From: Streptomyces luteogriseus
GTDB taxonomy: Bacteria > Actinomycetota > Actinomycetes > Streptomycetales > Streptomycetaceae
Direction of reading: 5' to 3'
DNA length: 64,000 bases
NCBI RefSeq assembly: GCF_014205055.1
Contig: NZ_JACHMS010000001.1
Span: 5,518,001-5,582,000, forward strand
Position numbers and translations under genes: made by a program. Positions 7,504 to 16,936 of this stretch are shown one piece after another. Every line of letters starts with the position of its first letter. Position 1 is the stretch's first letter. Below the pieces are notes generated by a model, which ran no database searches, was not told the origin of the DNA, and saw nothing but the letters and a program-made list of their open reading frames with translations.

Positions 7504-9273
7504 TCAGAACTCGGCTATCGGGTTCTTCAGGGTGCCCACCAACTGCAGGGCACCCGACGGGTCCGACAGGTCGACCATCTGTTCGTTGTTGCGGAGTTGG
7601 AGGCGGTTGAGGCAGGAGAGGGCGAACTCGGGGGCGAACATGTCGTACTGCTCGAACTTGTCGGCGAGTTCGGGCATCGACTCCTGGTAGGCGCGGGTGA
7701 CGTCCGCGACCGTGCGCCAGAAGTCGTCCTCCTCCAGGATTCCCTCGGTGGCGAGGTTCGCCGCGAGGAAGCGGAAGAAGCAGTCGAAGACGTCCGTGAA
7801 GATCGACAGGAGTTTCTTGTCCTCCGGGACCTCCACGCGGAGCCGCTCGACCGTCGGCGGCAGCACCGCGTCCGGGTCCATGACCGCGATCTCCTCGGCG
7901 ATGTCCTTGTAGATCGCGCGCTGCACGACCCCGTCCTTCAGCACCAGGATGACGTTCTCGCCGTGCGGCATGAACACCAGGTCGTAGGCGTAGAAGCTGT
8001 GCAGGAGGGGCGTGAAGTAGGCCTGGAGGTAGCGGCGCAGCCACTCCTTCGGGTCGAGGCCCGACTGCTCGATCAGTGCGCCCGCCACCGAGGCGCCCTG
8101 GTGGTCGACGTGGACCAGGGACGCCATCGTGGCCAGGGACTCGCCCTCCTGGAGCGAGGGCACCGGGCTCTCCCGCCACAGCGCGGCCAGCATCTTGCGG
8201 TACGGCGAGTAGCGGTCCGTCGCCTGCTCGTACTCCAGGTGCCGGTAGCCGACCGCCGCGCGCTCCCGGATGATCGACAGGCCCGTGGAGCGCAGCACCG
8301 GGTCGCCCTCGATGAGCTGGGCCAGCCAGTCGTTGATCGCCGGAGTCGCCTCCATGTAGGCCGCCGAAAGGCCGCGCATGAAGCCCATGTTGATGACCGA
8401 CAGCGCGGTTTTGACGTAGTGCTTCTCAGGGCTGGTCCGGTTGAAGAAGGTCCGGATGGACTGCTGGGCGAGGTACTCGTCGTCGCCCTCGCCCAGGCAC
8501 ACCAGGTGCTTCCGGGCGACCTCGGCGGCGAAGGTGACGGTGAGCTTGTTCCACCACTGCCAGGGGTGGACCGGGATGAACAGGTAGTCGGCGGGGTCCA
8601 GGCCCGCCTCGCGCAGGACGCCGTGGAAGCGCTCGACGGTCTTCTCGCCCAGTTCCTCGCGCAGGAACGACTCGTACTCGATGCCGACACCGGCCGTGAA
8701 CGCGGCGCGCGACCTGTGCGCGGCCAGCCACACCAGCCGGACCGGGCTCGCGGTCTCCGGCGCATACGACAGGTACTCGTGGATGCCGAAGCCGAGCCGG
8801 CCGTTGTTGGCGACGAAGCAGGGGTGGCCCTCGGTCATGCCGGTCTCGATGGCCTGGAAGTCGCCGCGCGCCAGCTCGGCCGCCGCGGTGTTCGGCTTGG
8901 TGAGCTTGTAGCACGTGCCGGAGAGGGTGGAGGAGATCTCCTCCAGGTAGACCGGCAGGATGTCGTCGCTCAGGCCCAGGGACTTCTGCAGTTCGGTGAA
9001 GAAGTCCAGGGCGGCGAGCGGGAGTTCGGCGCCGTTCCGGTGACGGGTGATCGTTGCGGCGTCGACCTGCCAGTGGTCCAGGGCGCGGCGGGCGGCCGAG
9101 AAGCGGTAGCTCGTCAGGCCGTCGTCGCTGCGGACGACGTAACTCTCCCCGTCCTGCTCGGGGGTGATCAGCCGCTCGTGCGCGAACTCGGCGAGCGCTT
9201 TGCGGACCAGCAGGCGGTTGGCCTGGTCCCAGCGCTCGGGGGACAGGTGTGCCACGGCGTCGGACAGGGTCAT
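7504..9273 (-). CDS. desD: Desferrioxamine synthetase (NIS synthetase, IucA/IucC family)
   Basis: A 589-residue NRPS-independent siderophore synthetase that condenses and macrocyclises hydroxamate units of acylated N-hydroxycadaverine into desferrioxamines using ATP. The IucA/IucC domain covers about residues 120-370 (GHPCFVANNGRLG, HPWQWWNKL, KTALSVINMGFMRGLS) and an FhuF-like reductase/transferase region follows (MPHGENVILVLKDG). The ATG at 9273 overlaps the desC stop by four bases, so translation is coupled. It is last in desABCD, transcribed from the iron-box promoter near 12600. Confidence 0.97.
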   Translation of the reverse strand: MTLSDAVAHLSPERWDQANRLLVRKALAEFAHERLITPEQDGESYVVRSDDGLTSYRFSAARRALDHWQVDAATITRHRNGAELPLAALDFFTELQKSLGLSDDILPVYLEEISSTLSGTCYKLTKPNTAAAELARGDFQAIETGMTEGHPCFVANNGRLGFGIHEYLSYAPETASPVRLVWLAAHRSRAAFTAGVGIEYESFLREELGEKTVERFHGVLREAGLDPADYLFIPVHPWQWWNKLTVTFAAEVARKHLVCLGEGDDEYLAQQSIRTFFNRTSPEKHYVKTALSVINMGFMRGLSAAYMEATPAINDWLAQLIEGDPVLRSTGLSIIRERAAVGYRHLEYEQATDRYSPYRKMLAALWRESPVPSLQEGESLATMASLVHVDHQGASVAGALIEQSGLDPKEWLRRYLQAYFTPLLHSFYAYDLVFMPHGENVILVLKDGVVQRAIYKDIAEEIAVMDPDAVLPPTVERLRVEVPEDKKLLSIFTDVFDCFFRFLAANLATEGILEEDDFWRTVADVTRAYQESMPELADKFEQYDMFAPEFALSCLNRLQLRNNEQMVDLSDPSGALQLVGTLKNPIAEF

Positions 9274-9821
9274 GTCGCCACTCCTCGGGCAGCCAGGTAC
9301 TGCTCGCGCGTGCAGAAGCTGAGCAGCGCGCGCTTCTCCGGCTTGTCGATCTCGCGCTCGGCCACGAAGCCGACGGCCTCGTTGAGCGCATGTACTGCCT
9401 TGTTGCTCACGTCGGGCTCCACCACGACCCGGCGGGTGCGCGGGTCGGCGAACAGGTCGTCCATCACGGCGGTGATGACGGCCTTGGTGAAACCGTGGAT
9501 CGGCCGGTCGGTCGGCGCCACCAGGAAGTGCATGCCGACATCGCCGGGCTCCGGGTCGTACAGGCCTTCCAGCTCGACGTACCGGGGGTCGTACTTCTCC
9601 ATCAGGAACGCCGGGCGGCCCTCGTGCAGGCCGATGTAGGCGTCGTGGTGCTCGTGCGCCGCGATCCGCATGTACTCGCGCTCGACGTCCTGGAGTTTCG
9701 CGTCCTGCATCATCCAGTAGGCCGCCTTGGGGTGGGTGACCCAGGAGTGCAGCAGCTCGGCGTCCCTCAGGGGGTCGAGCGGGCGGACGGTGAGCGTGCC
9801 GATGCCGGTGGTGGCGCTCAT
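9270..9821 (-). CDS. desC: Desferrioxamine biosynthesis acyltransferase (GNAT)
   Basis: A 183-residue GNAT enzyme of the IucB/AlcB type that acylates N-hydroxycadaverine with acetyl- or succinyl-CoA, giving the hydroxamates joined by DesD. Motifs include [20 protein letters not shown] and [20 protein letters not shown], the CoA-binding and terminal GNAT elements. The ATG at 9821 is four bases inside the desB coding end (ATGA overlap), and its own stop overlaps the desD start. Confidence 0.96.
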   Translation of the reverse strand: MSATTGIGTLTVRPLDPLRDAELLHSWVTHPKAAYWMMQDAKLQDVEREYMRIAAHEHHDAYIGLHEGRPAFLMEKYDPRYVELEGLYDPEPGDVGMHFLVAPTDRPIHGFTKAVITAVMDDLFADPRTRRVVVEPDVSNKAVHALNEAVGFVAEREIDKPEKRALLSFCTREQYLAARGVAT

Positions 9822-11095
9822 ATGGCGAACTCCTGGAACGCGATGCTCTTCTCGACCGGGTAGTACTCGCTGCCGAGCAGCTCGCGGATGATGTACGCGT
9901 TCCGGTACGGGCCCATACCGAGGTCCGGGCTGGTGATGCTGTGCGTGTGGACGCCGCCGTTCTGCAGGAAGATGCCCCGGCCGGTGACGTCGATCGCGTA
10001 GTTGCGGGCGACGTCGAAGTTGCCCTGCGCGTCGTAGACCAGGCGGTCCTTGACGGGGGCCAGGAACTCGGGCTCGGCGTACTTGTAGCCGGTCGCCAGG
10101 ACCAGGCCCTGCGAGTCCAGCTCGAAGTCCTTGCCCTGCTCCTCCTGGCGGAAGCCGAGGGTGTACGTGCCGTTCTCGTACCGGGCGCTGTTCAGCGCGC
10201 AGTTGGTGAGCAGCCGGGTGGGGACCGGGCCGCCGAGGTTCTTCTGGTAGAGCAGGTCGAAGATCTCGTTGATGAGGTCGCCGTCGATGCCCTTGAACAG
10301 GCCCTTCTGCTCGGCCGTGAGGCGGTAGCGGGTCGCCTCGGGCAGCTCGCGGAAGTAGTCGACGTACTCCGGGGACGTCATCTCCAGCGTGAGTTTGGTG
10401 TACTCCAGCGGGAAGAAGCGAGGGGAGCGGGTGACCCAGTTCAGCCGGTAGCCGTGGACGTCGATCTCGCTGAGCAGGTCGTAGTAGATCTCGGCGGCCG
10501 ACTGGCCCGAGCCGACCAGCGTGATCGAGTCCTTCTTCTGCAGCTCCGCCTTGCTGTCCAGGTAGCGGGAGTTGTGCAGGAAGTCGCCGCCCAGGCCCCG
10601 GCAGGCCTCGGGTATGTGGGGCGGGGTGCCGGTGCCGAGGACCAGGTGACGGGCCCGGTAGGTGTCCCCGGCGGTGGTCCGCACGACGTAGAGCTCGTCC
10701 TCGTACGTCACCTCGGCGACCGTCGTGCCGAAGCGGATGCTGCTCAGTTTGCCCGCGGCCCAGCGGCAGTAGTCGTCGTACTCGACGCGCAGCGGGTAGA
10801 AGTTCTCGCGGATGTAGAACGAGTAGAGCCGCCCCTTCTCCTTCAGGTAGTTCAGGAAGGAGTACGGGGACGTCGGGTCGGCGAGGGTGACCAGGTCCGA
10901 CATGAACGGGGTCTGGAGGTGGGCGCCGTCCAGGAACATGCCCGCGTGCCACTCGAAGTCGGGCTTCGACTCCAGGAAGACACCGTCGAGTTCGTCGATG
11001 GGCTCGGTCAGGCAGGCCAGGCCGAGGTTGAAGGGGCCGAGCCCGATCCCCACGAAGTCTCGGGTTCTGGTCGGGTTGTCAGGACGCGCGGTCAA
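9818..11095 (-). CDS. desB: Cadaverine/lysine N-monooxygenase of desferrioxamine biosynthesis
   Basis: A 425-residue flavin-dependent N-hydroxylase (IucD/PvdA/SidA family) that hydroxylates cadaverine using FAD, NADPH and oxygen. FAD motif [14 protein letters not shown] is at residues 16-29, the NADPH motif [14 protein letters not shown] is central, and the C-terminal ATGYKY motif is present. The start at 11095 lies inside the desA end (17-base overlap), implying coupling. Second gene of desABCD. Confidence 0.97.
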   Translation of the reverse strand: MTARPDNPTRTRDFVGIGLGPFNLGLACLTEPIDELDGVFLESKPDFEWHAGMFLDGAHLQTPFMSDLVTLADPTSPYSFLNYLKEKGRLYSFYIRENFYPLRVEYDDYCRWAAGKLSSIRFGTTVAEVTYEDELYVVRTTAGDTYRARHLVLGTGTPPHIPEACRGLGGDFLHNSRYLDSKAELQKKDSITLVGSGQSAAEIYYDLLSEIDVHGYRLNWVTRSPRFFPLEYTKLTLEMTSPEYVDYFRELPEATRYRLTAEQKGLFKGIDGDLINEIFDLLYQKNLGGPVPTRLLTNCALNSARYENGTYTLGFRQEEQGKDFELDSQGLVLATGYKYAEPEFLAPVKDRLVYDAQGNFDVARNYAIDVTGRGIFLQNGGVHTHSITSPDLGMGPYRNAYIIRELLGSEYYPVEKSIAFQEFAI

Positions 11096-12521
11096 GGGAC
11101 TCTCCCAGGTACTGCTCGGCGTGGCCGGCGATCAGATCGAGGACGGCGGCGATGTCGGAAGCCTGCGTCTCGGGGTTGAGCAGGGTGAATTTCAGGTAGT
11201 GGCGGCCGCCGACCTTGGTGCCCGCGACGATGGCGTCACCGGAGGCGAACAGGGCCTTGCGGGCGTAGAGGTTGGCGCGGTCGATCTCGGCGGGGTCGGT
11301 GACGGCCGCCGGGATGTAGCGGAAGACCAGGGTGGACAGGCTCGGCTCCACGACGACGTCGAAGCGCGGGTCGGCGGCGATCAGCCGCCAGCCCTCCCGG
11401 GCCAGCTCGCACACCTCGTCGAAGAGCTGCCCGATGCCGTCGGCGCCCATGGTCCGCAGGGTCATCCACAGCTTGAGGGCGTCGAAGCGGCGGGTGGTCT
11501 GCAGGGACTTGTCCACCTGGTTCGGGATGCGCTCCTCCACCATGCGCCGCGGGTTGAGGTACTCGGCGTGGTAGGTGGCGTGGCGGAGCGTGGCGGCGTC
11601 CCGCACCAGCACGGCGGAGGAACTCACCGGCTGGAAGAAGGACTTGTGGTAGTCGACGGTGACCGAGTCGGCGCGCTCGATGCCGCTGATGCGGTCCCGG
11701 TGCTTCAGGGAGGCGAGCAGGCCGCAGCCGTAGGCGGCGTCGACGTGCATCCAGGTGCCGAACTGCTCGCACAGCTCGGCGATCTCGGGCAGCGGGTCGA
11801 TGGAGCCGAAGTCGGTGGTGCCGGCGGTGGCGACGACGGCCATGGGGACGAGGCCGTCCTTCGCGCAGCGCTCCAGCTCGCGGGCGAGCGCGACGGTCTG
11901 CATGCGCTTGTCGTGGTCGACGGGTATGGAGACCACGGCGTCCGGGCCGAGCCCGAGCAGCTTCGCGGACTTCTTCACGCTGAAGTGGCTGACCTCGGAG
12001 GCGAAGATGCGCAATTCGGAGAGGTGGTCGCTCTTCGCCTCCTCGCGGGCGAGCAGCAGGGCCTGGAGGTTGGACTGGGTGCCGCCGGAGGTGAACACGC
12101 CGTCGGCGGCGGGGCCGAGGCCGATCCGCTCGGTCGTCCAGTCGATCAGTTTGCGCTCGATGAGGGTGCCGCCGGCCGACTGGTCCCAGGTGTCCAGCGA
12201 GGAGTTCACGGCGGACAGGACGGCCTCGCCGAGCACGGCCGGGATGACGACCGGGCAGTTGAGGTGGGCCAGATAGCGGGGGTGGTGGAAGTAGATCGCG
12301 TCCCGGAGGTAGACGTCCTCCAGTTCGTCGAGCACCGCGCCGGTGTCGTGCAGCGGCTGGTCGAGGTCGATCGCGTCGATGCGCGGGGACAGCGTGTCGA
12401 CGGTGATGCCGGTGAACGGCCGGTCGGTGGCGGCGAGTTTGGCGGCCACCCGCTCGACTCCGTCGGTCACGGAGCGGCGGTACTGCTCCGCGGTGGTGTC
12501 GTTGAGCAGGTGCGAGCGCAT
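11079..12521 (-). CDS. desA: PLP-dependent lysine decarboxylase, first step of desferrioxamine synthesis
   Basis: A 480-residue group II decarboxylase converting lysine to cadaverine. The PLP lysine lies in [15 protein letters not shown] near residue 292; other motifs are [19 protein letters not shown] and [11 protein letters not shown]. The ATG at 12521 is 67 bases downstream of an iron box, so DmdR/IdeR with Fe2+ should repress it. It leads the tightly packed desABCD unit. Confidence 0.97.
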   Translation of the reverse strand: MRSHLLNDTTAEQYRRSVTDGVERVAAKLAATDRPFTGITVDTLSPRIDAIDLDQPLHDTGAVLDELEDVYLRDAIYFHHPRYLAHLNCPVVIPAVLGEAVLSAVNSSLDTWDQSAGGTLIERKLIDWTTERIGLGPAADGVFTSGGTQSNLQALLLAREEAKSDHLSELRIFASEVSHFSVKKSAKLLGLGPDAVVSIPVDHDKRMQTVALARELERCAKDGLVPMAVVATAGTTDFGSIDPLPEIAELCEQFGTWMHVDAAYGCGLLASLKHRDRISGIERADSVTVDYHKSFFQPVSSSAVLVRDAATLRHATYHAEYLNPRRMVEERIPNQVDKSLQTTRRFDALKLWMTLRTMGADGIGQLFDEVCELAREGWRLIAADPRFDVVVEPSLSTLVFRYIPAAVTDPAEIDRANLYARKALFASGDAIVAGTKVGGRHYLKFTLLNPETQASDIAAVLDLIAGHAEQYLGESLDRAS

Positions 12522-12587
12522 GTGCGGGTCCTCCGGTGGGGACAGTCCGGTGTGGGACGGGGTGGGCTGGTCTCCGGCGTCCAGAAC

Positions 12588-12606
12588 TTAGGTAAGGCTA
12601 ACCTAA
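12588..12606. promoter_or_regulatory. Iron box (DmdR1/IdeR operator) before desA
   Basis: TTAGGTAAGGCTAACCTAA differs from the ideal 19-bp DtxR-family palindrome TTAGGTTAGGCTAACCTAA at one base. It overlaps the expected desA promoter and explains iron repression of desABCD. Confidence 0.95.
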
Positions 12607-12678
12607 CTTGATCGAGATGAGGGCGGGCCCTGCCGTGACAGTGGTCACTCGTGTCACTTCAGTGCCGGTGAGCCGCGG

Positions 12679-13533
12679 CTACGCCTCCGCCCGCAGCTGC
12701 TCCTCGCTCACGCCACGCCGCCAGTAGCCGACGAACGTCACCCTGCGGCGGTCGATCCCGCGGTCGCGCACGAAGTGCCGGCGCAGCTCCTTCACGCATC
12801 CGGACTCGCCGGCGATCCAGACGTACGGCCGCTCGGTCGCGGGCAGATGGGCGGCGCGGAGGGCGTCGAGGGCCATGGGGGACCCCTCGGTGCCCCTCTC
12901 CTCCCTGACCAGCCAGGTGATCTCGGCGTCTGCCGCGGTCACCAGGTCCTGGATGTCGCCGGCGTGCGGGACTTCCAGCCAGACCCGGGCGCGGGTGCCG
13001 GCCGGCAGTGCCTCGACGATGGCCGAGGCGGCCGGTACGGCGGTCTCGTCGCCCCAGACGACGACGAGGTCGGTGTCCTCGGGCGGCCGGAACCGGATCG
13101 CCCGGTTGTCGGCGACGGCCGGCCCGAGCAGCAGGACCCGGTCACCCGCGGCGGCCCCGGCGGCCCAGCGGGAGGCGGGGCCGGCCTGGACCGTGGCGCC
13201 CGGCTCGACGCCGTGCAGGGCGAAGTCGATGTCGATCTCGTCCGGGTCGCGGCGCAGGGCGCGCAGGGTGTACGACCGCATCACGGCCCGTACGTCGTCC
13301 GGGAGTTCACGCCAGCCCTGCCACCAGCCGTCCCCCAGTTCGAGCGGGACGGCCGGCTCGGGCTGCCCGGGGTGCGGCAGGAAAAGCGACAGGGACTGGT
13401 CCCGCCCGCCGGAATGGAAGGCGTGCAGATCGGGTCCCCCGAAGGTGACCCGGACCAGAGACGGCCCGAGCCGCCTCGTCCGCACGACCTGGAGGGAGAA
13501 GAAACGGAACGGGGCGGCTACGGCGGTGGTCAC
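12679..13533 (-). CDS. desF: Siderophore-interacting FAD reductase
   Basis: A 284-residue flavoprotein of the ViuB/SIP family that likely reduces ferrioxamine-bound Fe3+ in the cytoplasm to release iron. The FAD domain contains VRVTFGGPDLHAF and VMRSYTLRALRRDPDEIDIDF; the C-terminal NAD(P) domain has WGDETAVPAASAI, WIAGESGCVKELRRHFV and the family ending FVGYWRRG. The start is a GTG at 13533, 34 bases after desE, so the two form an operon under the upstream iron box. Confidence 0.93.
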   Translation of the reverse strand: MTTAVAAPFRFFSLQVVRTRRLGPSLVRVTFGGPDLHAFHSGGRDQSLSLFLPHPGQPEPAVPLELGDGWWQGWRELPDDVRAVMRSYTLRALRRDPDEIDIDFALHGVEPGATVQAGPASRWAAGAAAGDRVLLLGPAVADNRAIRFRPPEDTDLVVVWGDETAVPAASAIVEALPAGTRARVWLEVPHAGDIQDLVTAADAEITWLVREERGTEGSPMALDALRAAHLPATERPYVWIAGESGCVKELRRHFVRDRGIDRRRVTFVGYWRRGVSEEQLRAEA

Positions 13534-13567
13534 GTGCGGCTCCTGGACGTCAGGAAGGGGGAGGGGG

Positions 13568-14611
13568 TCAGGCGACCTTCTTGGCCGACTCGATGGCCTT
13601 CGCGAGGTTCTCCACCAGAGGCGTGCACTTGTCGTACGACAGGATCGGCTCGGGCGAACGGGAGATGACCTGACCGGCCTTGACCGCGGGCAGCTTCTTC
13701 CAGGTCGCCTCGGTGATGTCGGCCGGCTGGATGGTCGAGGCGCGGTCGTCCATCATGATGATGTCCGCCGGGTACTTGTCGACGTTCTCCCAGCTGAGGT
13801 TCTCGAACCAGCCGCCGTTGGCCTCCTTGGCCTTCGCCGGGGGCTCGACGAGGTTCACGCCGAGAGCCTTGAAGTACTCCAGGTCGATGGAGAAGTCGGA
13901 GCCGGAGACGTAGAAGATGGCGTCCGAGGCGGAACCGGCCAGCACCTTGATCTCGGGGCGGGACTTGGCAGCCTTGCGCAGCCGCTCGGAGGCGGCCTCG
14001 AAGCGCTTCTTCGCCTCGACGACCTTCGCGGCCTTGAGGTCGGCGCCGAGGGACCCCGCGAGCTCGGCCATGCGCTGCAGCGGCTTCGGCATCTGACGGT
14101 CGAAGACCGAGATGGCCACGCTCGGGGCCAGCTTGGCGATCTTGTCCTTGGAGGCCAGCGGGACGTACCAGAGGCTGCCGGCGGCGTCGAAGGTGGTGGT
14201 GATCAACACCTCCGGCTGGAACGCCGCGTACTGCTCGACGTTGAACTGGTCGAACCTGTTGCCGAAGACGGTCAGCTTGCTGACGTCCATGTCGCCGGCC
14301 TGGACGTCGGCCTTGCCGTCCTTGGTCTTGGTCGGGCCGAAGACGCCCTTGACCTCGATGCCGTAGTCGTACAGCGCGGCGGCGACACCGGTGAAGGCGA
14401 CGATCTTCGTGGGGGCGTGGTCCAGGTTCACGGTCTTGCCGCGGTCGTCCTTGAAGGACCAGGGGCCGGACTTGGCGGCACCCTTCGCGTCCGAGCCTCC
14501 GTCCCTGGAGTCCTCACTGCCACACGCGGTCACGAGGGCGCCGAGCCCGAGAGCACCACCGGCGGCGAGCAGGCCGCGGCGGGAGTAACGGGCGGTTCTG
14601 GCGTTCGACAT
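13568..14611 (-). CDS. desE: Ferrioxamine-binding lipoprotein of an ABC importer
   Basis: A 347-residue iron-siderophore binding protein (FecB/PeriplasmicBP2 family). The N-terminus has a twin-arginine RRGLL segment, a hydrophobic core and a lipobox LVTAC (Cys30), so it should be Tat-exported and lipid-anchored. The mature part has two lobes around the KIVAFTGVAAALYDYGIEVKG strand. It captures desferrioxamine-Fe outside the membrane; the cognate permease and ATPase are not in this window. An iron box lies 70-88 bases upstream. Confidence 0.95.
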   Translation of the reverse strand: MSNARTARYSRRGLLAAGGALGLGALVTACGSEDSRDGGSDAKGAAKSGPWSFKDDRGKTVNLDHAPTKIVAFTGVAAALYDYGIEVKGVFGPTKTKDGKADVQAGDMDVSKLTVFGNRFDQFNVEQYAAFQPEVLITTTFDAAGSLWYVPLASKDKIAKLAPSVAISVFDRQMPKPLQRMAELAGSLGADLKAAKVVEAKKRFEAASERLRKAAKSRPEIKVLAGSASDAIFYVSGSDFSIDLEYFKALGVNLVEPPAKAKEANGGWFENLSWENVDKYPADIIMMDDRASTIQPADITEATWKKLPAVKAGQVISRSPEPILSYDKCTPLVENLAKAIESAKKVA

Positions 14612-14680
14612 GACGAGATCTGCTTTCGTGCGTACGGAACCACTGCGGGCACGGCTGACAGCCGCTTGACTGGATCAAGC

Positions 14681-14699
14681 TTAGGTTAGCCTAACCTCG
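14681..14699. promoter_or_regulatory. Iron box before desE
   Basis: TTAGGTTAGCCTAACCTCG matches the 19-bp DtxR/IdeR-family palindrome except at its last bases. It should allow coordinated iron repression of desEF with desABCD. Confidence 0.93.
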
Positions 14700-14752
14700 T
14701 TTTGTGTCCAGGGGGGTGTTCGGGTGTGTGCCCGGGGGTGGGGGTGGAGATG

Positions 14753-14790
14753 CGAACGGGCGCAGTGATCCGAGTCACTGCGCCCGTTCG
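14753..14790. terminator. Strong hairpin terminator
   Basis: A perfect 16-bp stem, CGAACGGGCGCAGTGA with TCACTGCGCCCGTTCG, around a 6-base loop. It follows the end of the acyl-CoA dehydrogenase gene (14820, minus strand) and insulates desE from the catabolic operon. Confidence 0.85.
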
Positions 14791-14819
14791 GCAGGCCACC
14801 TTCGGCCCTGGTCCGTCGC

Positions 14820-15980
14820 TCAGCCCACCAGCCCCAACTCCCGCGCGATCAGCATCCGCTGGACCTCGCTCGTGCCCTCTCCGATTTCGAGGATCTTGGA
14901 GTCGCGCCACATGCGGGCGACCGGGTACTCGTTCATGAAGCCGTAGCCGCCGTGGATCTGGGTGGCCTCTCGGGCGTTGTCCACCGCGACCGTGGAGGAA
15001 TGGAGTTTCGCCAGGGCCGCTTCCTTCTTGAAGGGGGCGCCGGAGACCAGGCGGGCCGCCGCGTCGCGCCAGGCGAGGCGGGACGTGTGGGCCTTCATCT
15101 CCATGTCCGCGATCTTGAACTGGATGGCCTGGTTCGCCGCGATCGGCCTGCCGAAGGCGTGGCGCTCCTTGGCGTACTTGACCGACTCGTCGACGCAGCC
15201 CTGCGCCAGGCCCGTCGCCAGCGCCGCGATCGCGATGCGGCCCTCGTCGAGGATGCGCAGGAACTGGGCGTAACCGCGGCCCTCTTCACCCAGGAGGTTC
15301 TCCGCCGGGACGCGGACGTCCGTGAAGGACAACTCCCGGGTGTCCGAGGCGTTCCAGCCGACCTTGGAGTAGGGGGCCGCGACCGTGAAGCCGGCGGTGC
15401 CCGACGGGACGATGATCGAGGAGATCTGCGGCCTGCCGTCGGGCTTGCGGCCCGTGACCGCCGTGACCGTCACCAGGCCCGTGATGTCCGTGCCCGAGTT
15501 GGTGATGAAGCACTTCGTGCCGTTGATGACCCATTCGTTCGTCGACTCGTCCAGCCGGGCCGTCGTGCGGGTCGCGCCCGCGTCGCTGCCGCCGTCCGGC
15601 TCCGTCAGCCCGAACGCGCCGAGGACGTCGCCCGAGCAGAGGCGGGGGAGCCACTCCCGCTTCTGGGCCTCGGTGCCGTAGAGGTGGATCGGCATCGCGC
15701 CGAGGGAGACGCCGGCCTCCAGGGTGATCGCCACCGAGGAGTCGACCCGCGCCAGCTCCTCCAGGGCCACGCCGAGGGCCAGGTAGTCGCCGCCCATACC
15801 GCCGTACTCCTCGGGGAACGGCAGGCCGAACAGGCCCATGCGGCCCATCTCCCGGACGATCTCGTACGGGAACTCGTGCCGCTCGTAGAAGTCGCCGATC
15901 TTCGGCGCCACCACCTCGTGCGCGAACTCCTCGACCGTGCGGCGGAGTTCCTCCAGCTCGGGGGAGAGACGGTAGTCCAT
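14820..15980 (-). CDS. acdH: Acyl-CoA dehydrogenase, isovaleryl/branched-chain type
   Basis: A 386-residue FAD enzyme, the length I recall for Streptomyces AcdH. Motifs in order: GAFGLTEPDGGSDAGATRTTA (FAD/substrate), the signature ALATGLAQGCVD, and the C-terminal REATQIHGGYGFMNEYPVARMWRDSKILEIGEGTSE region; an active-site Glu is expected at the EIGEGTSE end. Its place after methylcrotonyl-CoA carboxylase and HMG-CoA lyase supports isovaleryl-CoA oxidation. It starts at ATG 15980, six bases after hmgL, and is last in the operon. Assignment of the symbol is from gene order and length, not a search. Confidence 0.85.
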   Translation of the reverse strand: MDYRLSPELEELRRTVEEFAHEVVAPKIGDFYERHEFPYEIVREMGRMGLFGLPFPEEYGGMGGDYLALGVALEELARVDSSVAITLEAGVSLGAMPIHLYGTEAQKREWLPRLCSGDVLGAFGLTEPDGGSDAGATRTTARLDESTNEWVINGTKCFITNSGTDITGLVTVTAVTGRKPDGRPQISSIIVPSGTAGFTVAAPYSKVGWNASDTRELSFTDVRVPAENLLGEEGRGYAQFLRILDEGRIAIAALATGLAQGCVDESVKYAKERHAFGRPIAANQAIQFKIADMEMKAHTSRLAWRDAAARLVSGAPFKKEAALAKLHSSTVAVDNAREATQIHGGYGFMNEYPVARMWRDSKILEIGEGTSEVQRMLIARELGLVG

Positions 15981-15985
15981 GGTGA

Positions 15986-16936
15986 TCAGTGCTCCTCGGT
16001 GTCCTCGTGGGACAGGGCTCGGACGGTGCGGGACGGGCTGGGTCGGCCCAGGTGGGTGGCCATCCACGCGCTCGTGGCGACGAGGCGGCCGAGGTCGATT
16101 CCGGTGTCGATGCCGAGGCCCCGCAGCATCCACACGAGGTCTTCGGTGGCGAGGTTGCCCGTCGCCGACTTCGCGTACGGGCAGCCGCCCAGGCCGCCCG
16201 CCGAGGCGTCGACGGTCGTCACGCCCTGCTGGAGTGCCGCGAGTGTGTTGGCGAGGGCCTGGCCGTAGGTGTCGTGGAAGTGCACGCCGAGGGCCGACAC
16301 CGGGACTCCCGCCTCGTCCAGGGCCGCGAGGAGTGCGACCACATGGCCCGGGGTCGCCACTCCGATCGTGTCGCCCAGGCTCAGCTCGTCGCAGCCCATG
16401 TCCAGGAGGGACGTGCAGACCTTCACCACCTGGGGGATCGGGACCGCGCCTTCCCACGGGTCGCCGAAGCACATGGAGAGGTAGCCGCGGACATGGACGT
16501 CCTCGGACTTCGCGCGGCTCACCACCGGCTCGAACATCGCCAGCGCCTCGTCCACCGTGCGGTTGAGGTTGGCCTTGGCGAAGGACTCCGTCGCGCTGGC
16601 GAAGACCGCGACCCGCCGGGCGCCCAGCGCAAGGGCGCGGTCCAGGCCGCGCTCGTTGGGGACGAGGACGGGCAGCGACACCGGGAGATCCCCGACCATC
16701 GGGAACAGCGCTTCCGCGTCCGCCAGTTGGGGGACCCACTTGGGGTGGACGAAGCTCGTCGCCTCGATCGTCGTCAGGCCCGCGTCGGCCAGGCGGCGGA
16801 TGAACTCCGCTTTGACCTCCGTGGGAACCGTCGCCTTCTCGTTCTGCAGGCCGTCGCGCGCACCGACCTCGTGGATGCGGACACGGGTCGGCAGATCCCT
16901 GCTCGGGACGGCCATCGGGAGCCCTGGGACTGTCAT
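15986..16936 (-). CDS. hmgL: Hydroxymethylglutaryl-CoA lyase
   Basis: A 316-residue HMGL-like TIM-barrel enzyme cleaving HMG-CoA to acetoacetate and acetyl-CoA in leucine breakdown. Catalytic and metal motifs are visible: [11 protein letters not shown] near the N-terminus, [27 protein letters not shown] (metal His pair) and [17 protein letters not shown] with the catalytic Cys. The ATG at 16936 overlaps the carboxylase stop by four bases, indicating coupling. Confidence 0.95.
   Translation of the reverse strand: MTVPGLPMAVPSRDLPTRVRIHEVGARDGLQNEKATVPTEVKAEFIRRLADAGLTTIEATSFVHPKWVPQLADAEALFPMVGDLPVSLPVLVPNERGLDRALALGARRVAVFASATESFAKANLNRTVDEALAMFEPVVSRAKSEDVHVRGYLSMCFGDPWEGAVPIPQVVKVCTSLLDMGCDELSLGDTIGVATPGHVVALLAALDEAGVPVSALGVHFHDTYGQALANTLAALQQGVTTVDASAGGLGGCPYAKSATGNLATEDLVWMLRGLGIDTGIDLGRLVATSAWMATHLGRPSPSRTVRALSHEDTEEH

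Noticed and set aside
7486-9639. A long plus-strand frame opposite desD
   Set aside because: Shadow of desD and desC; the minus-strand proteins match the desferrioxamine enzymes throughout.
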